Origin: Bacteroidales bacterium
Lineage (GTDB): Bacteria > Bacteroidota > Bacteroidia > Bacteroidales > TTA-H9
DNA: 64,000 bases
Assembly: GCA_028689615.1 (NCBI GenBank)
Contig: JAQVCV010000003.1
Coordinates: 1-64,000 of the forward strand
Direction: 5' to 3'
A model generated the notes under the pieces. It saw only the letters and a list, made by a program, of their open reading frames with translations, was not told the origin of the DNA and ran no database searches. Shown piece after piece: positions 1 to 8,505 of the stretch; within the stretch, counting starts at the first letter, position 1, and every line of letters starts with the position of its first letter. Made by a program: the position numbers and the translations under genes.

Positions 1-801
1 CCACTACCAGTGGCTGGTAAACGGAACCAATGCCGGAACCGACGATCCCTCCTATGCTTATGAGCCAATGAACGGCGACTTGGTGACCTGCCAGCTCACC
101 TCCAACGCCGTGTGCAGTACCGGTTCGCCGGCTACCTCCAACGCCATCACCCTCACAGTGAACCCACCCGTGGCGGTGAGCATCAATATCGTGGCATCGG
201 CCACTACCCTTTGCGAAGGGGAAACCGTGACCTTCACAGCATCGCCCGTCAACGGCGGCACCGAGCCCCACTACCAGTGGCTGGTAAACGGAACCAACGT
301 CGGAACCGACGATCCCTCCTTTGCTTATGAGCCAGCTAATGGCGACGTGGTGACCTGCCAGCTCACCTCCAACGCCGTGTGCAGCACCGGTTCGCCGGCT
401 ACCTCCAACGCCATCACCCTCACAGTGAACCCACCCGTGGCTGTGAGCATCAATATCGTGGCATCGGCCACCACCCTCTGCGAAGGGGAAACTGTGACCT
501 TCACCGCATCGCCAGTGAATGGCGGCACCGAGCCCCACTACCAGTGGCTGGTAAACGGTGTTAACGCCGGAACCGACGATCCCTCCTTTGCTTATGAGCC
601 ATCTAATAGCGATGTGGTGACCTGCCAGCTCACCTCCAACGCAGCATGCAGCACCGGTTCGCCGGCGCAATCGAACCAGATTGCCATCACAGCATTACCG
701 GCTTTGGAATTATCGGTATCCATCACGGCCTCCTCACAAAAGGTGTGCATTGGCACAGGCATAGAACTAACGGCTTTAGTACTGAACGGTGGTCCAGGTA
801 T
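1..801 (+). repeat. 267-bp in-frame tandem repeat inside the Ig-like protein
   Basis: The string beginning CCACTACCAGTGGCTGG occurs at 1, 268 and 535, giving an exact 267-bp (89-codon) period. The first two copies differ at only a few positions, the third diverges near its end. High identity at the DNA level points to recent duplication or gene conversion, and makes this stretch prone to copy-number change and to assembly collapse. Confidence 0.95.
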
Positions 802-1003
802 TAGCTATCAATGGAAGTTAAACGGGGTGGATGTTGGCACCAACCAACCTCTTTTTACCTTCATCCCGGCCGACAACGACGAGGTGGTGTGTGTTGTAAC
901 CAATCAGCCCACCCCCTGCCTGCTGGGAAATCCGGCGACCTCGAACACAATTGTCATCCGGGTTGGAACACCGCCCCCTCCCAAGTTGATCAAACACGAC
1001 TAA
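2..1003 (+). CDS. Ig-like repeat surface protein, C-terminal part (5' end outside window)
   Basis: The frame is open from the first bases of the window, so the start lies upstream. The visible 333 residues are tandem Ig/PKD-like modules of about 89 residues, each with a YQWLVNG core, a DDPSFAYEP stretch and three conserved cysteines (LCEGE, VVTCQLTS, NAVCSTG) that could form disulphides outside the cell. Three modules are nearly identical; the last one (about residues 235-320) is diverged. Such modules are common in Bacteroidota cell-surface adhesins. The protein ends in PPPPKLIKHD, without a recognisable T9SS sorting domain, and a hairpin terminator follows. Substrate or partner cannot be told. 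Surface exposure is an inference from the domain type. Confidence 0.85.
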   Translation, partial: HYQWLVNGTNAGTDDPSYAYEPMNGDLVTCQLTSNAVCSTGSPATSNAITLTVNPPVAVSINIVASATTLCEGETVTFTASPVNGGTEPHYQWLVNGTNVGTDDPSFAYEPANGDVVTCQLTSNAVCSTGSPATSNAITLTVNPPVAVSINIVASATTLCEGETVTFTASPVNGGTEPHYQWLVNGVNAGTDDPSFAYEPSNSDVVTCQLTSNAACSTGSPAQSNQIAITALPALELSVSITASSQKVCIGTGIELTALVLNGGPGISYQWKLNGVDVGTNQPLFTFIPADNDEVVCVVTNQPTPCLLGNPATSNTIVIRVGTPPPPKLIKHD

Positions 1004-1020
1004 ATCACCATAACCAAAAC

Positions 1021-1066
1021 AGTGAAAATTTACTGTTAACCGTAAATTTTCACTTTAAATTTTTTC
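1021..1066 (+). terminator. Rho-independent terminator after the Ig-like protein
   Basis: A perfect 13-bp stem (AGTGAAAATTTAC at 1021-1033 paired with 1042-1054) encloses an 8-base loop and is followed by a T-rich tract ending around 1066. It lies 17 bases after the stop codon. Confidence 0.75.
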
Positions 1067-1127
1067 GGTTTTCCATAAAAATTAAGAATTCAAACTTTCA
1101 TACGGAGCAAAAAAACAGCAAACTGCA

Positions 1128-1510
1128 TGAGAAAAAACTCCACAACGAAGAAACTCTACAACACCTCATCCATCGTCACGAAAGGAGGACTTGCTAACTT
1201 ACAACATCGCATACTACATCACGATATGTGTACTTGCAAACTTACAACAACCCATTCATCGTCACGAAAGGAGCACTTGCAACTTCACAACAACACATTG
1301 ATCGTCATGAAAGGAGCACTTGCAACTTTACAACAACCCATTCATCGTCACGAAATGAGCACTTGCAACTTTACAACAACCCATTCATCGTCGCGAAATG
1401 AGCACTTGCAATTTTACAACTACACATTGATCGTCATGAAATGAGGACTTGCAACTTTACAACAACGCATTCATCGTCACGAAATAAGAATTTGCTACGT
1501 TTCAACTAAT
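1128..1510. repeat. 43-bp tandem repeat array (about 9 units)
   Basis: The core CATCGTCACGAAA recurs at 1171, then (degenerate) 1214, 1257, 1300, 1343, 1386, 1429 and 1472, always 43 bp apart, with a weaker unit before 1171. Units share a TTGCAACTTTACAACAAC segment. Two sequence versions exist, TTCATCGTCACG and TTGATCGTCATG (units at 1300 and 1429), in which two bases change together. There is no unique spacer between units, so this is a minisatellite, not CRISPR. It lies in the 805-bp gap between the Ig-like protein and the next gene. Confidence 0.95.
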
Positions 1511-1750
1511 TTTTGAAGAAAACCATGTTGAAGGAGCAGATTTGGGCAAAGTCAGGAGAAGTATAAAACCTCAATACTTAGTGTTTATTACAGAATATCA
1601 ACAAAATACAATCAAGAACACCCAAAACATCTTACCCGTCAAGTAAGGGAGCAACGGAAAGGGAAAACAAAAAACTTACACCAAATATCATCAAAAAGGA
1701 ACCAATTGTTGCCAGAAAACGACTACAGGGAAATTAACTTGTTTGGGGTA

Positions 1751-1781
1751 TTGACTTTTGGATTTCAGTAATTTAAGTTTG
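1751..1781 (+). promoter_or_regulatory. Bacteroidota-type promoter for the 1809 gene
   Basis: TTG at 1751-1753 is followed after 20 bases by TAAGTTTG (1774-1781), matching the phylum's -33/-7 pattern (TTG, N19-21, TAnnTTTG). The predicted transcript starts about 20 bases before the ATG at 1809. Confidence 0.65.
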
Positions 1782-1808
1782 TTGCTTTGATTATAAAGAC
1801 CAAATCTT

Positions 1809-2528
1809 ATGGATGAAATCACAAACCCCAACCCCAATCCCACTCCCGAAGAAAACGGGCAAACAGAAGGAGTAATCACTCCAAAAACAACGGGCAACAT
1901 CCCCACTACCGATCTCGACTTTGCCAACCTCAACCAACAGGTAGCAGAGCACTGGGCACAGGCACCTCAACTCACCCTGCTTTGGACTACCCAGCCCGAC
2001 TACAGCGCAAAAGCCAATGCCTTCGCCACTACCCTCTCGCAGAGGATGACCACAGGAGCAAGCAGAAAATCGGTGACCAACGATCTGAAGCAGTTGGATA
2101 CCGCCATCAACAAAAATCTGATCTTTCTGAAGAATGCCCTGAAAGAGAAATACGGAAAAGAAATGGCAGAAAGTATCTATCCTCAGTTCGGAATAGTAAA
2201 AAATGGAAAAACATACGCGCTTCCCAACGACCGTGATCAACGCCTGGCTGCCCTGCTGATGCTGAAAGATGCCCTGACTGTTCACCAACTCACCGAACAC
2301 AAATATGGCACGCCATTCTGGAACCCCATCGTGGAGCAATACTCCACCCTGAAAAGCAATGCCGGTCAGACCGACGGCTCAGTAGCACAGATGGTTGGCA
2401 CCAAAGAGCAGCTCAAAGCTGAATTGCGCAAAGTACTCAACGCCCTTATGCTCCTCATCAGAGCCAACTACCCCGACACGGCAAAAAGTGTGCTGAGGGA
2501 GTGGGGATTTCAGAAGGAGAAATATTGA
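1809..2528 (+). CDS. Conserved Bacteroidota hypothetical protein, helical
   Basis: A 239-residue protein without signal peptide or membrane segment. The first ~25 residues are a low-complexity N/P/E-rich tail (NPNPNPTPEE); the remainder looks alpha-helical, with Lys/Glu/Leu-rich stretches. The C-terminus REWGFQKEKY matches a type of orphan protein I recall from Bacteroidota, but I know of no function. It stands alone behind its own promoter and directly downstream of the 43-bp tandem array. The start is set by the promoter 28 bases upstream. It could be a structural or DNA-associated protein, but nothing in the sequence shows that. Confidence 0.8.
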   Translation: MDEITNPNPNPTPEENGQTEGVITPKTTGNIPTTDLDFANLNQQVAEHWAQAPQLTLLWTTQPDYSAKANAFATTLSQRMTTGASRKSVTNDLKQLDTAINKNLIFLKNALKEKYGKEMAESIYPQFGIVKNGKTYALPNDRDQRLAALLMLKDALTVHQLTEHKYGTPFWNPIVEQYSTLKSNAGQTDGSVAQMVGTKEQLKAELRKVLNALMLLIRANYPDTAKSVLREWGFQKEKY

Positions 2529-2552
2529 TATTTAAATAAAATTTGTAGAGCA

Positions 2553-2981
2553 ATGAAAAACTTATACTTCCTTAGTTTATTGTTTATCACATCCATCCCT
2601 ATTTTGGTTTCTGCCCAAGCAAACACAAGTAAAGAAATAAGGGTTTATTACAATGATTATGGTTTTTCGGAAAGTGGTGATATTTATGGAACATGCGAAA
2701 TTTGCCTTGTCTTCAAAGAAGGTAAAGTTAGTGGCACAATAGAACAAAGATATGGAACTGAAGGTAACACCTTCCCTACTCAGAATTTGAAAAACATTGA
2801 AAGGAAGCCTGATGGAAAGATAACTTTTAAATATACATATTATTATCAGGATATCAATTTCAAACGTCATGAGCAGGAAGTTGCTGCTGAGGGCCTTTTA
2901 ACTCTTAAAAAACTAACCTTTAAAATAAATAAACCTGATGTTTCCGAATTCCACCTTGATTTTATTAAGGAAATACATTAA
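2553..2981 (+). CDS. Small secreted/periplasmic hypothetical protein
   Basis: A 142-residue protein with a clear signal peptide (hydrophobic residues 4-18, cleavage probably after VSAQ near residue 22). The mature part is short and rich in beta-prone residues (YYNDYGFSESGDIYGTCEICLVFKEGKVSG), with two cysteines in a CEIC motif that could form a disulphide. I do not recognise the family. It starts 24 bases after the preceding stop codon in the same direction, so the two may be co-transcribed, although no functional link is visible. Confidence 0.7.
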   Translation: MKNLYFLSLLFITSIPILVSAQANTSKEIRVYYNDYGFSESGDIYGTCEICLVFKEGKVSGTIEQRYGTEGNTFPTQNLKNIERKPDGKITFKYTYYYQDINFKRHEQEVAAEGLLTLKKLTFKINKPDVSEFHLDFIKEIH

Positions 2982-3058
2982 AAACACGCATCTTAACAGG
3001 CACATGACAAAGTGAGCTTTAAGAGAACCATGAATAAATACAATTAAAAATTAAAGTT

Positions 3059-3364
3059 ATGGAACCTAGCATTTTTATTGCAATTGGTGTTTTTCTCCTA
3101 TTGTTTTTACTACTACGAGAAGTTAACGCATGGTATTGGAAAATCAACGAACGGGTGAAACTTATGGAGCGCCAGGCTGTGAGCTTGCAACGTATTGAAA
3201 ACAAACTGGAGGAACTGGTCGAGAGCTTTTCACCTGTAAAAGCTCCGCTAAAAGACAACCACCGAGAAGAAAACCTCTGTCCTGCCTGTAACAACCCAGT
3301 TTCGGAAAATGATCAATTCTGCCCTTCCTGTGGCCTTAAACTATTTGAAAGCACTAACACATGA
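3059..3364 (+). CDS. Membrane-anchored zinc-ribbon protein
   Basis: 101 residues: an N-terminal membrane helix (about residues 5-22, IFIAIGVFLLLFLLLREV), a short charged coiled-coil-like linker (about 30-60), then a C-terminal zinc ribbon with two CxxC knuckles (CPACNN and CPSCGL). The ribbon should face the cytoplasm if the helix is a signal anchor with N-out topology. The stop codon overlaps the next gene's start (ATGA), so the two are translationally coupled. The ribbon suggests a protein or nucleic-acid contact role; the specific function is unknown. Confidence 0.7.
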   Translation: MEPSIFIAIGVFLLLFLLLREVNAWYWKINERVKLMERQAVSLQRIENKLEELVESFSPVKAPLKDNHREENLCPACNNPVSENDQFCPSCGLKLFESTNT

Positions 3365-3774
3365 AGACGTGTACTCATTGTAATCTCAACTTTCACGACA
3401 GCCTAAGCTTTTGCAATAAATGTGGCGGGGCACTGGAGCATATTGTCGTAAATACGGAGCAAACTTTAACAGAAACCTTATCGAAGCGGGATATGTTCCT
3501 TTTATTAGCAGTCTTATTGCTCGAGGCTTTCCGGGTCTTTATCTCTGCTATAATTTATAGGTTCATTGCCATACCTCTATTCAGAGATAATAATCATGAA
3601 TTAGGAAAAAGCGTTATTCAGCATAGTGGGTTGATTTTGGCAATATTAGTATTCGTTTTTACACTTGTCTCAATTTTTATTGTTGAGCGGAAAGTTTTAA
3701 AGTTCGGATTAGGTATATTTTTAGCACTTGATTTATTAGGATTTCTGATTTATAGAACATTAGATTCATTTTAA
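3361..3774 (+). CDS. Zinc-ribbon membrane protein with multiple helices
   Basis: 137 residues. A zinc ribbon sits at the N-terminus (CTHCNLNF and CNKCGGAL, residues 4-24), the reverse of the arrangement in its upstream partner. Three hydrophobic segments follow (about residues 45-65, 75-100 and 105-135). The ATG overlaps the TGA of the preceding gene. A ribbon at the C-end of one protein and the N-end of the next suggests the two ribbons meet on the cytoplasmic side of a membrane complex, which is inference. No enzyme motif is visible. Confidence 0.7.
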   Translation: MKTCTHCNLNFHDSLSFCNKCGGALEHIVVNTEQTLTETLSKRDMFLLLAVLLLEAFRVFISAIIYRFIAIPLFRDNNHELGKSVIQHSGLILAILVFVFTLVSIFIVERKVLKFGLGIFLALDLLGFLIYRTLDSF

Positions 3775-4101
3775 CCAGATTAATTCAATTGGATATTAAT
3801 ACCCAATTTATATTTCACCAAATATCGTCGAATAATGACAATTCGTTGTCGTATATCTGCATTTGGGATAAATTGTATTGATTTATTTGGCGTTTTGGTT
3901 CAAGGGATGCTAACTTTGCAACTGCGAATGATTTTTAGCTCGCGTTAGTTGACTGAAGCTATTGTTAGAAATGGCCTAAATCACGTTCAACCATCTCAAT
4001 GGTGTTGCACCTTAACCAGAGTATTTTACATAACCATTGAAACCAACTTCAGATTGGTTGCAACTTGCCTCTGTTTGTATCAAATTTAAAAACAAAAAAT
4101 T
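3775..4101. other. 327-bp intergenic region, no gene seen
   Basis: AT-rich sequence between two plus-strand genes. I see no ORF of convincing length, tRNA or strong terminator hairpin. It probably holds the promoter of the 4102 gene; no clean TAnnTTTG box was found. Confidence 0.5.
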
Positions 4102-4608
4102 ATGAAATGGTTAAAGTTGGTTTTTGTTACTCTGTCCTTGCTTCTAACTGTCGTAATTAACGGGCAAACTGAAGGATACCAAATGGTAGAGTTGATCGGT
4201 CTGAATGGGGAAAAGGTGAACATGGAGATGGTATTGAGAGATTCAATCCCCGTAGTAGTGTTTGTATGGCGCCAGCACGACCGCGCCTCCTGCGACCTGG
4301 TATCTGAACTATGTGAAATTGCAGATTCGGTACAAAAAGCACACTGCATCAGGTTTGTATCGGTAATACTGGATGATCATATGCAGCAACGCACCTTTCG
4401 ACCTTATATCGAGGGTCAGGGAATCGATCATGAAGTAATGGTAGATCACAACGGCACGTTTGGGCGCTATTTCGGTGTGGATCATGTGCCTTATGTCATC
4501 GTGTTTGGCACCGACGACAAGCCAATCCACCGCTCGTTTTGCCGCCCCACTTCCAATCCGAATGAAATGTGCCGGCAAATTCGGGAAGCAATCTCAAAAC
4601 ACAGGTAG
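4102..4608 (+). CDS. Secreted thioredoxin-fold protein lacking CXXC
   Basis: 168 residues with a signal peptide (about residues 1-22, ending INGQ). The mature part follows the TlpA/AhpC-like thioredoxin layout: a first strand near IPVVVFVWRQHDRASC, a helix, a second strand (IRFVSVIL), and a VPYVIVFGTDDKP segment equivalent to the cis-Pro loop. The usual CXXC is replaced by RASC, so at most one redox cysteine remains at that site; others are at CEIA and AHC. A conventional disulphide reductase is therefore unlikely; a peroxiredoxin-like or structural role is possible. It converges with the LytTR regulator, stops 2 bases apart. Confidence 0.7.
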   Translation: MKWLKLVFVTLSLLLTVVINGQTEGYQMVELIGLNGEKVNMEMVLRDSIPVVVFVWRQHDRASCDLVSELCEIADSVQKAHCIRFVSVILDDHMQQRTFRPYIEGQGIDHEVMVDHNGTFGRYFGVDHVPYVIVFGTDDKPIHRSFCRPTSNPNEMCRQIREAISKHR

Positions 4609-4610
4609 CT

Positions 4611-5351
4611 TTACTTATCAAACACTCCTCTTCTTCCACGAGCCACAGGCAGGGTGATGCCACTGGCTAACCGAAGCGTGCTGTTTGTTTTATCAAATTC
4701 GCGTATCTCGGAGGCATTGACGATGTAGCTTTGATGAATCCTTAGGAAATCGTTGCGCATCAGCTGTGGTTCATAGACGGAGAGGCACCCGGTGGCCGTA
4801 GTTTTTTGCAAAATACCCTTATCGAGAAAATGAACGATGGTGTAGTTGCGACTGGCCTCCAGGTAGATTATTTCGACCAGGGGGATGTATTTCACCCGCT
4901 GTTTTTCATGTATGGTCAGGTAGCGTTTGCTCAGTCGTTCAAACTCATCCATCACCAGATCACTTAAAACCGGAGCCATGTGAGGTCGGTTTACTACCCG
5001 CTCGATAGCATCGGCCAGTTCGTTTGCAACAATTGGTTTGAGAAGATAGTCGGCGGCATGAATGCGAAAAGCTTCCAAGGCGAATTCGTTGTAGGCAGTT
5101 GTAAAAATGACTTCAAAATCGCGGTTTGGTAACTGTTTCAACACATCGAAGGCATTGAGTCCGCCTAAGTCAATGTCAAAAAAAACCAACCCGGGGGTGT
5201 GGTGCTTCAGATAGCTCACGGCCTGTTGTCCCGAAGTGCAAGGCGGCAACAGTTTAAAATCAGGGTGGTTGGCTGTCAGAAGCGATTGCAAATGTTGCAG
5301 GTGTTCCTGCTCATCCTCAACAATCAGGAGGTCAAAATTCGTTTTTTTCAT
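4611..5351 (-). CDS. LytTR-family response regulator
   Basis: 246 residues. An N-terminal receiver domain (about 6-120) has the acidic pocket (VEDE near residue 12) and phospho-acceptor Asp59 in FFDIDLGG, followed by the conserved TTAYNEFALEAF switch region and LLKP lysine. A C-terminal LytTR DNA-binding domain (about 140-245) carries the IIYLEASRNYTIVH and FLRIHQSYIVN motifs. It lies 43 bases downstream of the sensor kinase gene on the same strand, so it is the cognate regulator. Target genes are unknown; the neighbouring FadD-like and thioredoxin-like genes have no visible link. Confidence 0.95.
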   Translation of the reverse strand: MKKTNFDLLIVEDEQEHLQHLQSLLTANHPDFKLLPPCTSGQQAVSYLKHHTPGLVFFDIDLGGLNAFDVLKQLPNRDFEVIFTTAYNEFALEAFRIHAADYLLKPIVANELADAIERVVNRPHMAPVLSDLVMDEFERLSKRYLTIHEKQRVKYIPLVEIIYLEASRNYTIVHFLDKGILQKTTATGCLSVYEPQLMRNDFLRIHQSYIVNASEIREFDKTNSTLRLASGITLPVARGRRGVFDK

Positions 5352-5394
5352 TTTTAGGTTTCTTTAGGTCTTGAGAGTAATATAAAATTGATTT

Positions 5395-8325
5395 TCAAAA
5401 AATTGAAAAGAAAAGCTTCACACTGTATCCATGTCTCAGATTCTGATATTCCATACGCGACCCTTTCCCAAGCAGGGCCAGCCTATCGGCCACAATGCTC
5501 ATGCTCACATGGTTTCCTTCGCTCTGACCCGAGAAACCAGGCCCGTTGTCGGCGATTTCAACTACCAATTGGTGGTTAAGTTTGCTGATGCCAATGGTTA
5601 TCATCCCCCCCGGTTCTTGTCGGTTGCGTATCCCATGCCTGATAGCGTTTTCGACGATGGGTTGGAGCAGGAATGTTGGTATATGGATCTGCTGAAGGTC
5701 AATAGTTTCGGCTACCTCTATCTGAAGAATAAAGGGGTGAAGGTCGTTGTTTTCAAGGGCTGCATAAGCTTTGAGCATCTCCAACTCGTCGGTTAGGGCA
5801 ATGGTTTCCTGCCTCAGCGACCGCAGGTTTCGTTGCAGAAACCTCACGAAGTGCATGGCATATTCAGCGGCCAGCGTGGTTCTGCCCAGTTGGTTGAACA
5901 GGGCTATCTTGGTGGTGCAATTCACCAGGAAGTGGTTGTCCATCTGGGTGCCTAAGGCCTGCGCTCTGAGTCGGTACAACTCCATTTGCTGTTGTGCTCT
6001 TTGTTTTTCGCGACGGGTGAAATGTCGAACCACTATCCAGAGCAATACCATCAGCAAGACACCCATCAGAGCAGCAAACCACCAGGTGAGCCAAAAAGGG
6101 GCTGCCACCCGAAGGGTAATTACGGCTTCGGGCACCCCCTCGAAGGTTTCGCTGATGGTGGCCCTCACCCTCAGGGTGTATGTGCCAGGCCAGAGGCTGC
6201 CAGTTTCGAGTCGGGTCTCATCGGGAAGGTCAAACCACCTGTCCGACAGTCCTTCGATCGTGTATTGAAACCGCAGCGCCTCGGGAAAATCAAGTTCAAC
6301 CGCTTCGAACTCGAAATGTAGGTTGTTGTGGCTGTAGTCAACCGTAATGTTGGTGTCGGCAGGGAAAAACCTTAGAGTATCGGCAAGCGATTGGTTAAGG
6401 GCAAACCCTCCCACCATAGTTGCCCTGGGAAGCCTTGCGGGACGAGGAATCTCGGCCGGGTTGATGCGCACCACGTTATCGGAAGTGGGTAGCCACAGCC
6501 ATCCCCGTTCATCTTTGTAAAAGGAGTTTTGACCGGGTTCGCCACCCAGGTAACCTGCTGTTTCGCCATAAGCCAGAAGTTGATGCGGCATCCCCATGTG
6601 GTATTTTTTCAGTTCAAGGGTGAATAGCAGGGTGGACCCTCCAATGAACAACCGACCGTCGTTGCTTATGGCCAGGGTAAGCACATCCTGCGCGATGGCG
6701 CCGGCAAAGACAGGTACCAGCGAATCGCCAACAAGATTCATGAGCCCCTGGCTGGTGGCAGCCCAGATGGTTCCCGTGGAGTCGGTTATCAAATCGTTCA
6801 CCCTGATATTTGCAGTGGTAACGATGCGTCCCTGGCGGCTGATGGTGTCGTAGCTGGCTATTCCACGGTTTAGTCCGAGCAGGTAGCCGGTTCCACAGGG
6901 TTCGATGGCCAGAATGGTAGCATGGTGGCCAAGGGCTATCAGGTCGAGTAAAATTTCAGTTTTATACTGCCTGTCCATCGCCACGAGGTGGTGCATATTG
7001 CCAGCCAGGATTAGCTTTCGGGCATCGTCGCGGTAGAGTGTGAGGGTGGTTTTATCGAGATGGGCATCAAGGTTAATTACCTTTCGGGTCTGGCAGTCGT
7101 ATGCAGCAATTCCAAAATTATGAGGCAGGATGACATCGTTGTTGAAGCCTTTAAGAGCACCGTTGTAATAACCTACAAAAAGGCTGATATCCCAATTTAC
7201 AAAACTCATTTCGCGAACCACTCTCTTGTTAGAGTCGTATATCTGAAGGCCGTCGGAGTATGTGCCAAACAATACTTCTCTCTTGGAAAGGGGTAGTACG
7301 CTCCATACATTTTCGGGGAAACCATCCGAAGGATTGTAGTAGCTAAAGCCCGGGTTATTCAATTTTGCGAGACCCTTTTCAGAAGCTATCCAGAGGGATG
7401 TAGAAATCTGCTTCAATTCATTAACCAAGGTTAATCTGTTGGTTAAAAGGAACGGGGGTTCGGTGCTGCAATCCCACAAACACCCCGTGTGGTCATAAAC
7501 TACCGGCTTGTCATCGGACAAAAACAAACGAAAAAAGTTTCGACCACTCTTTTGGGTAGGGGGTGGATGATAGGGCGACGAACTGAATAGAATTTGATCA
7601 GGAGCTACCTGAACAATAAACAGCGAATCGAAGATATCAGACGCCGTAAAATTTGTTAATGTGAATAAGAATTGGTTTTGTCCAACCTGAACTGTAGGTG
7701 AAAGAACTCCTTTAAATTTTTTAATCAATTGAATTGATGGATTATCGAAGGGGAAGGAGGCTAAAAGTGAATCGTCGGCATAAAAGTAACGATGACCTAT
7801 AGAAGCACCTGTATATTTCATGTTTTGAGGTGACCCTGTCAGACTGATCGGTGTGAGAAAGCTTTTTTTTCGCACATCGAAAAGCAGCTGAGAGGGGATG
7901 TTATCTTCAAGTCGAATCGTACTAATATTATAAATGATCCGCGTGGAATCGTCGTACAAATGGAGTCGGGCATTGTAAAACTTGTACTCGCCTGCCATCA
8001 GGTAATTGCTTAACCTGCCGTTTACCAGAACGTCGAGGCCGTCGCGGGTGAGGAGCCACACCGTGTCGTTGTGAAAGGCCACATCGAAGGTGATGTTGGA
8101 GTTGAGGCCGTTGCGCACACTGTAGTTGGTAAACCGTCGGCCATTGAAACGCCCGATACCTCCATAGGTACACACCCACAAGGCACCGTCGGGAGCCTGC
8201 CTCAGATTCATCACCTGAACCTGTGGTAACCCTGAGTTTTTAGGGGTATAGAGTTTCAAGGCCGGCGTCTGCCCTGCAACGGCAGCCGACAACACCAACA
8301 ACAACCCTAAAGCCGCGATCCGCAT
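5395..8325 (-). CDS. Beta-propeller sensor histidine kinase (LytS/His_kinase type)
   Basis: 976 residues. A signal peptide (1-18) is followed by a large periplasmic two-component-regulator propeller region (about 20-630, repeats such as GALWVCTYGGIGRFNGRRF), a Y_Y_Y domain (about 655-740), one membrane helix (about 745-768) and a cytoplasmic His_kinase domain with HATPase. The phospho-acceptor is His798 in the motif MDNHFLVN, a variant of the usual NPHFLFN; the ATP N-box (QPIVENAIRHG) and G1 box (IADNGPGF) are intact. This architecture usually senses a periplasmic ligand, often carbohydrate-related, in Bacteroidota. The partner regulator lies directly downstream. Ligand unknown. Confidence 0.93.
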   Translation of the reverse strand: MRIAALGLLLVLSAAVAGQTPALKLYTPKNSGLPQVQVMNLRQAPDGALWVCTYGGIGRFNGRRFTNYSVRNGLNSNITFDVAFHNDTVWLLTRDGLDVLVNGRLSNYLMAGEYKFYNARLHLYDDSTRIIYNISTIRLEDNIPSQLLFDVRKKSFLTPISLTGSPQNMKYTGASIGHRYFYADDSLLASFPFDNPSIQLIKKFKGVLSPTVQVGQNQFLFTLTNFTASDIFDSLFIVQVAPDQILFSSSPYHPPPTQKSGRNFFRLFLSDDKPVVYDHTGCLWDCSTEPPFLLTNRLTLVNELKQISTSLWIASEKGLAKLNNPGFSYYNPSDGFPENVWSVLPLSKREVLFGTYSDGLQIYDSNKRVVREMSFVNWDISLFVGYYNGALKGFNNDVILPHNFGIAAYDCQTRKVINLDAHLDKTTLTLYRDDARKLILAGNMHHLVAMDRQYKTEILLDLIALGHHATILAIEPCGTGYLLGLNRGIASYDTISRQGRIVTTANIRVNDLITDSTGTIWAATSQGLMNLVGDSLVPVFAGAIAQDVLTLAISNDGRLFIGGSTLLFTLELKKYHMGMPHQLLAYGETAGYLGGEPGQNSFYKDERGWLWLPTSDNVVRINPAEIPRPARLPRATMVGGFALNQSLADTLRFFPADTNITVDYSHNNLHFEFEAVELDFPEALRFQYTIEGLSDRWFDLPDETRLETGSLWPGTYTLRVRATISETFEGVPEAVITLRVAAPFWLTWWFAALMGVLLMVLLWIVVRHFTRREKQRAQQQMELYRLRAQALGTQMDNHFLVNCTTKIALFNQLGRTTLAAEYAMHFVRFLQRNLRSLRQETIALTDELEMLKAYAALENNDLHPFILQIEVAETIDLQQIHIPTFLLQPIVENAIRHGIRNRQEPGGMITIGISKLNHQLVVEIADNGPGFSGQSEGNHVSMSIVADRLALLGKGSRMEYQNLRHGYSVKLFFSIF

Positions 8326-8448
8326 GTGTTTTGTTTTTGGCTAAGGTATGAAATAATGTGATTATCGAGCGTAGATAAGGAGAAAAAATTAGTAGCATCA
8401 ATCACATTGTATAGCTGTACTACCGGCCCAACGCGTGGCACGCCTAAA

Positions 8449-8484
8449 AACAACCGCACAGACCCGGTGGTCTGTGCGGTTGTT
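8449..8484 (-). terminator. Terminator of the acyl-CoA ligase gene
   Basis: A perfect 16-bp stem (AACAACCGCACAGACC at 8449-8464 with 8469-8484) and a 4-base loop. On the minus strand the stem runs into TTTTTAGG, as expected for a gene ending at 8506. It separates the ligase from the sensor kinase transcript. Confidence 0.85.
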
Positions 8485-8505
8485 GTCTATCATGAATAAT
8501 TTGGG

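Noticed and set aside
1128..1500. CRISPR or short protein coding in the 43-bp array
   Set aside because: No spacers; the frames are low-complexity products of the repeat.
8449..8484. Operator-like inverted repeat
   Set aside because: The stem-loop followed by T-rich sequence just after a stop codon is better explained as a terminator.
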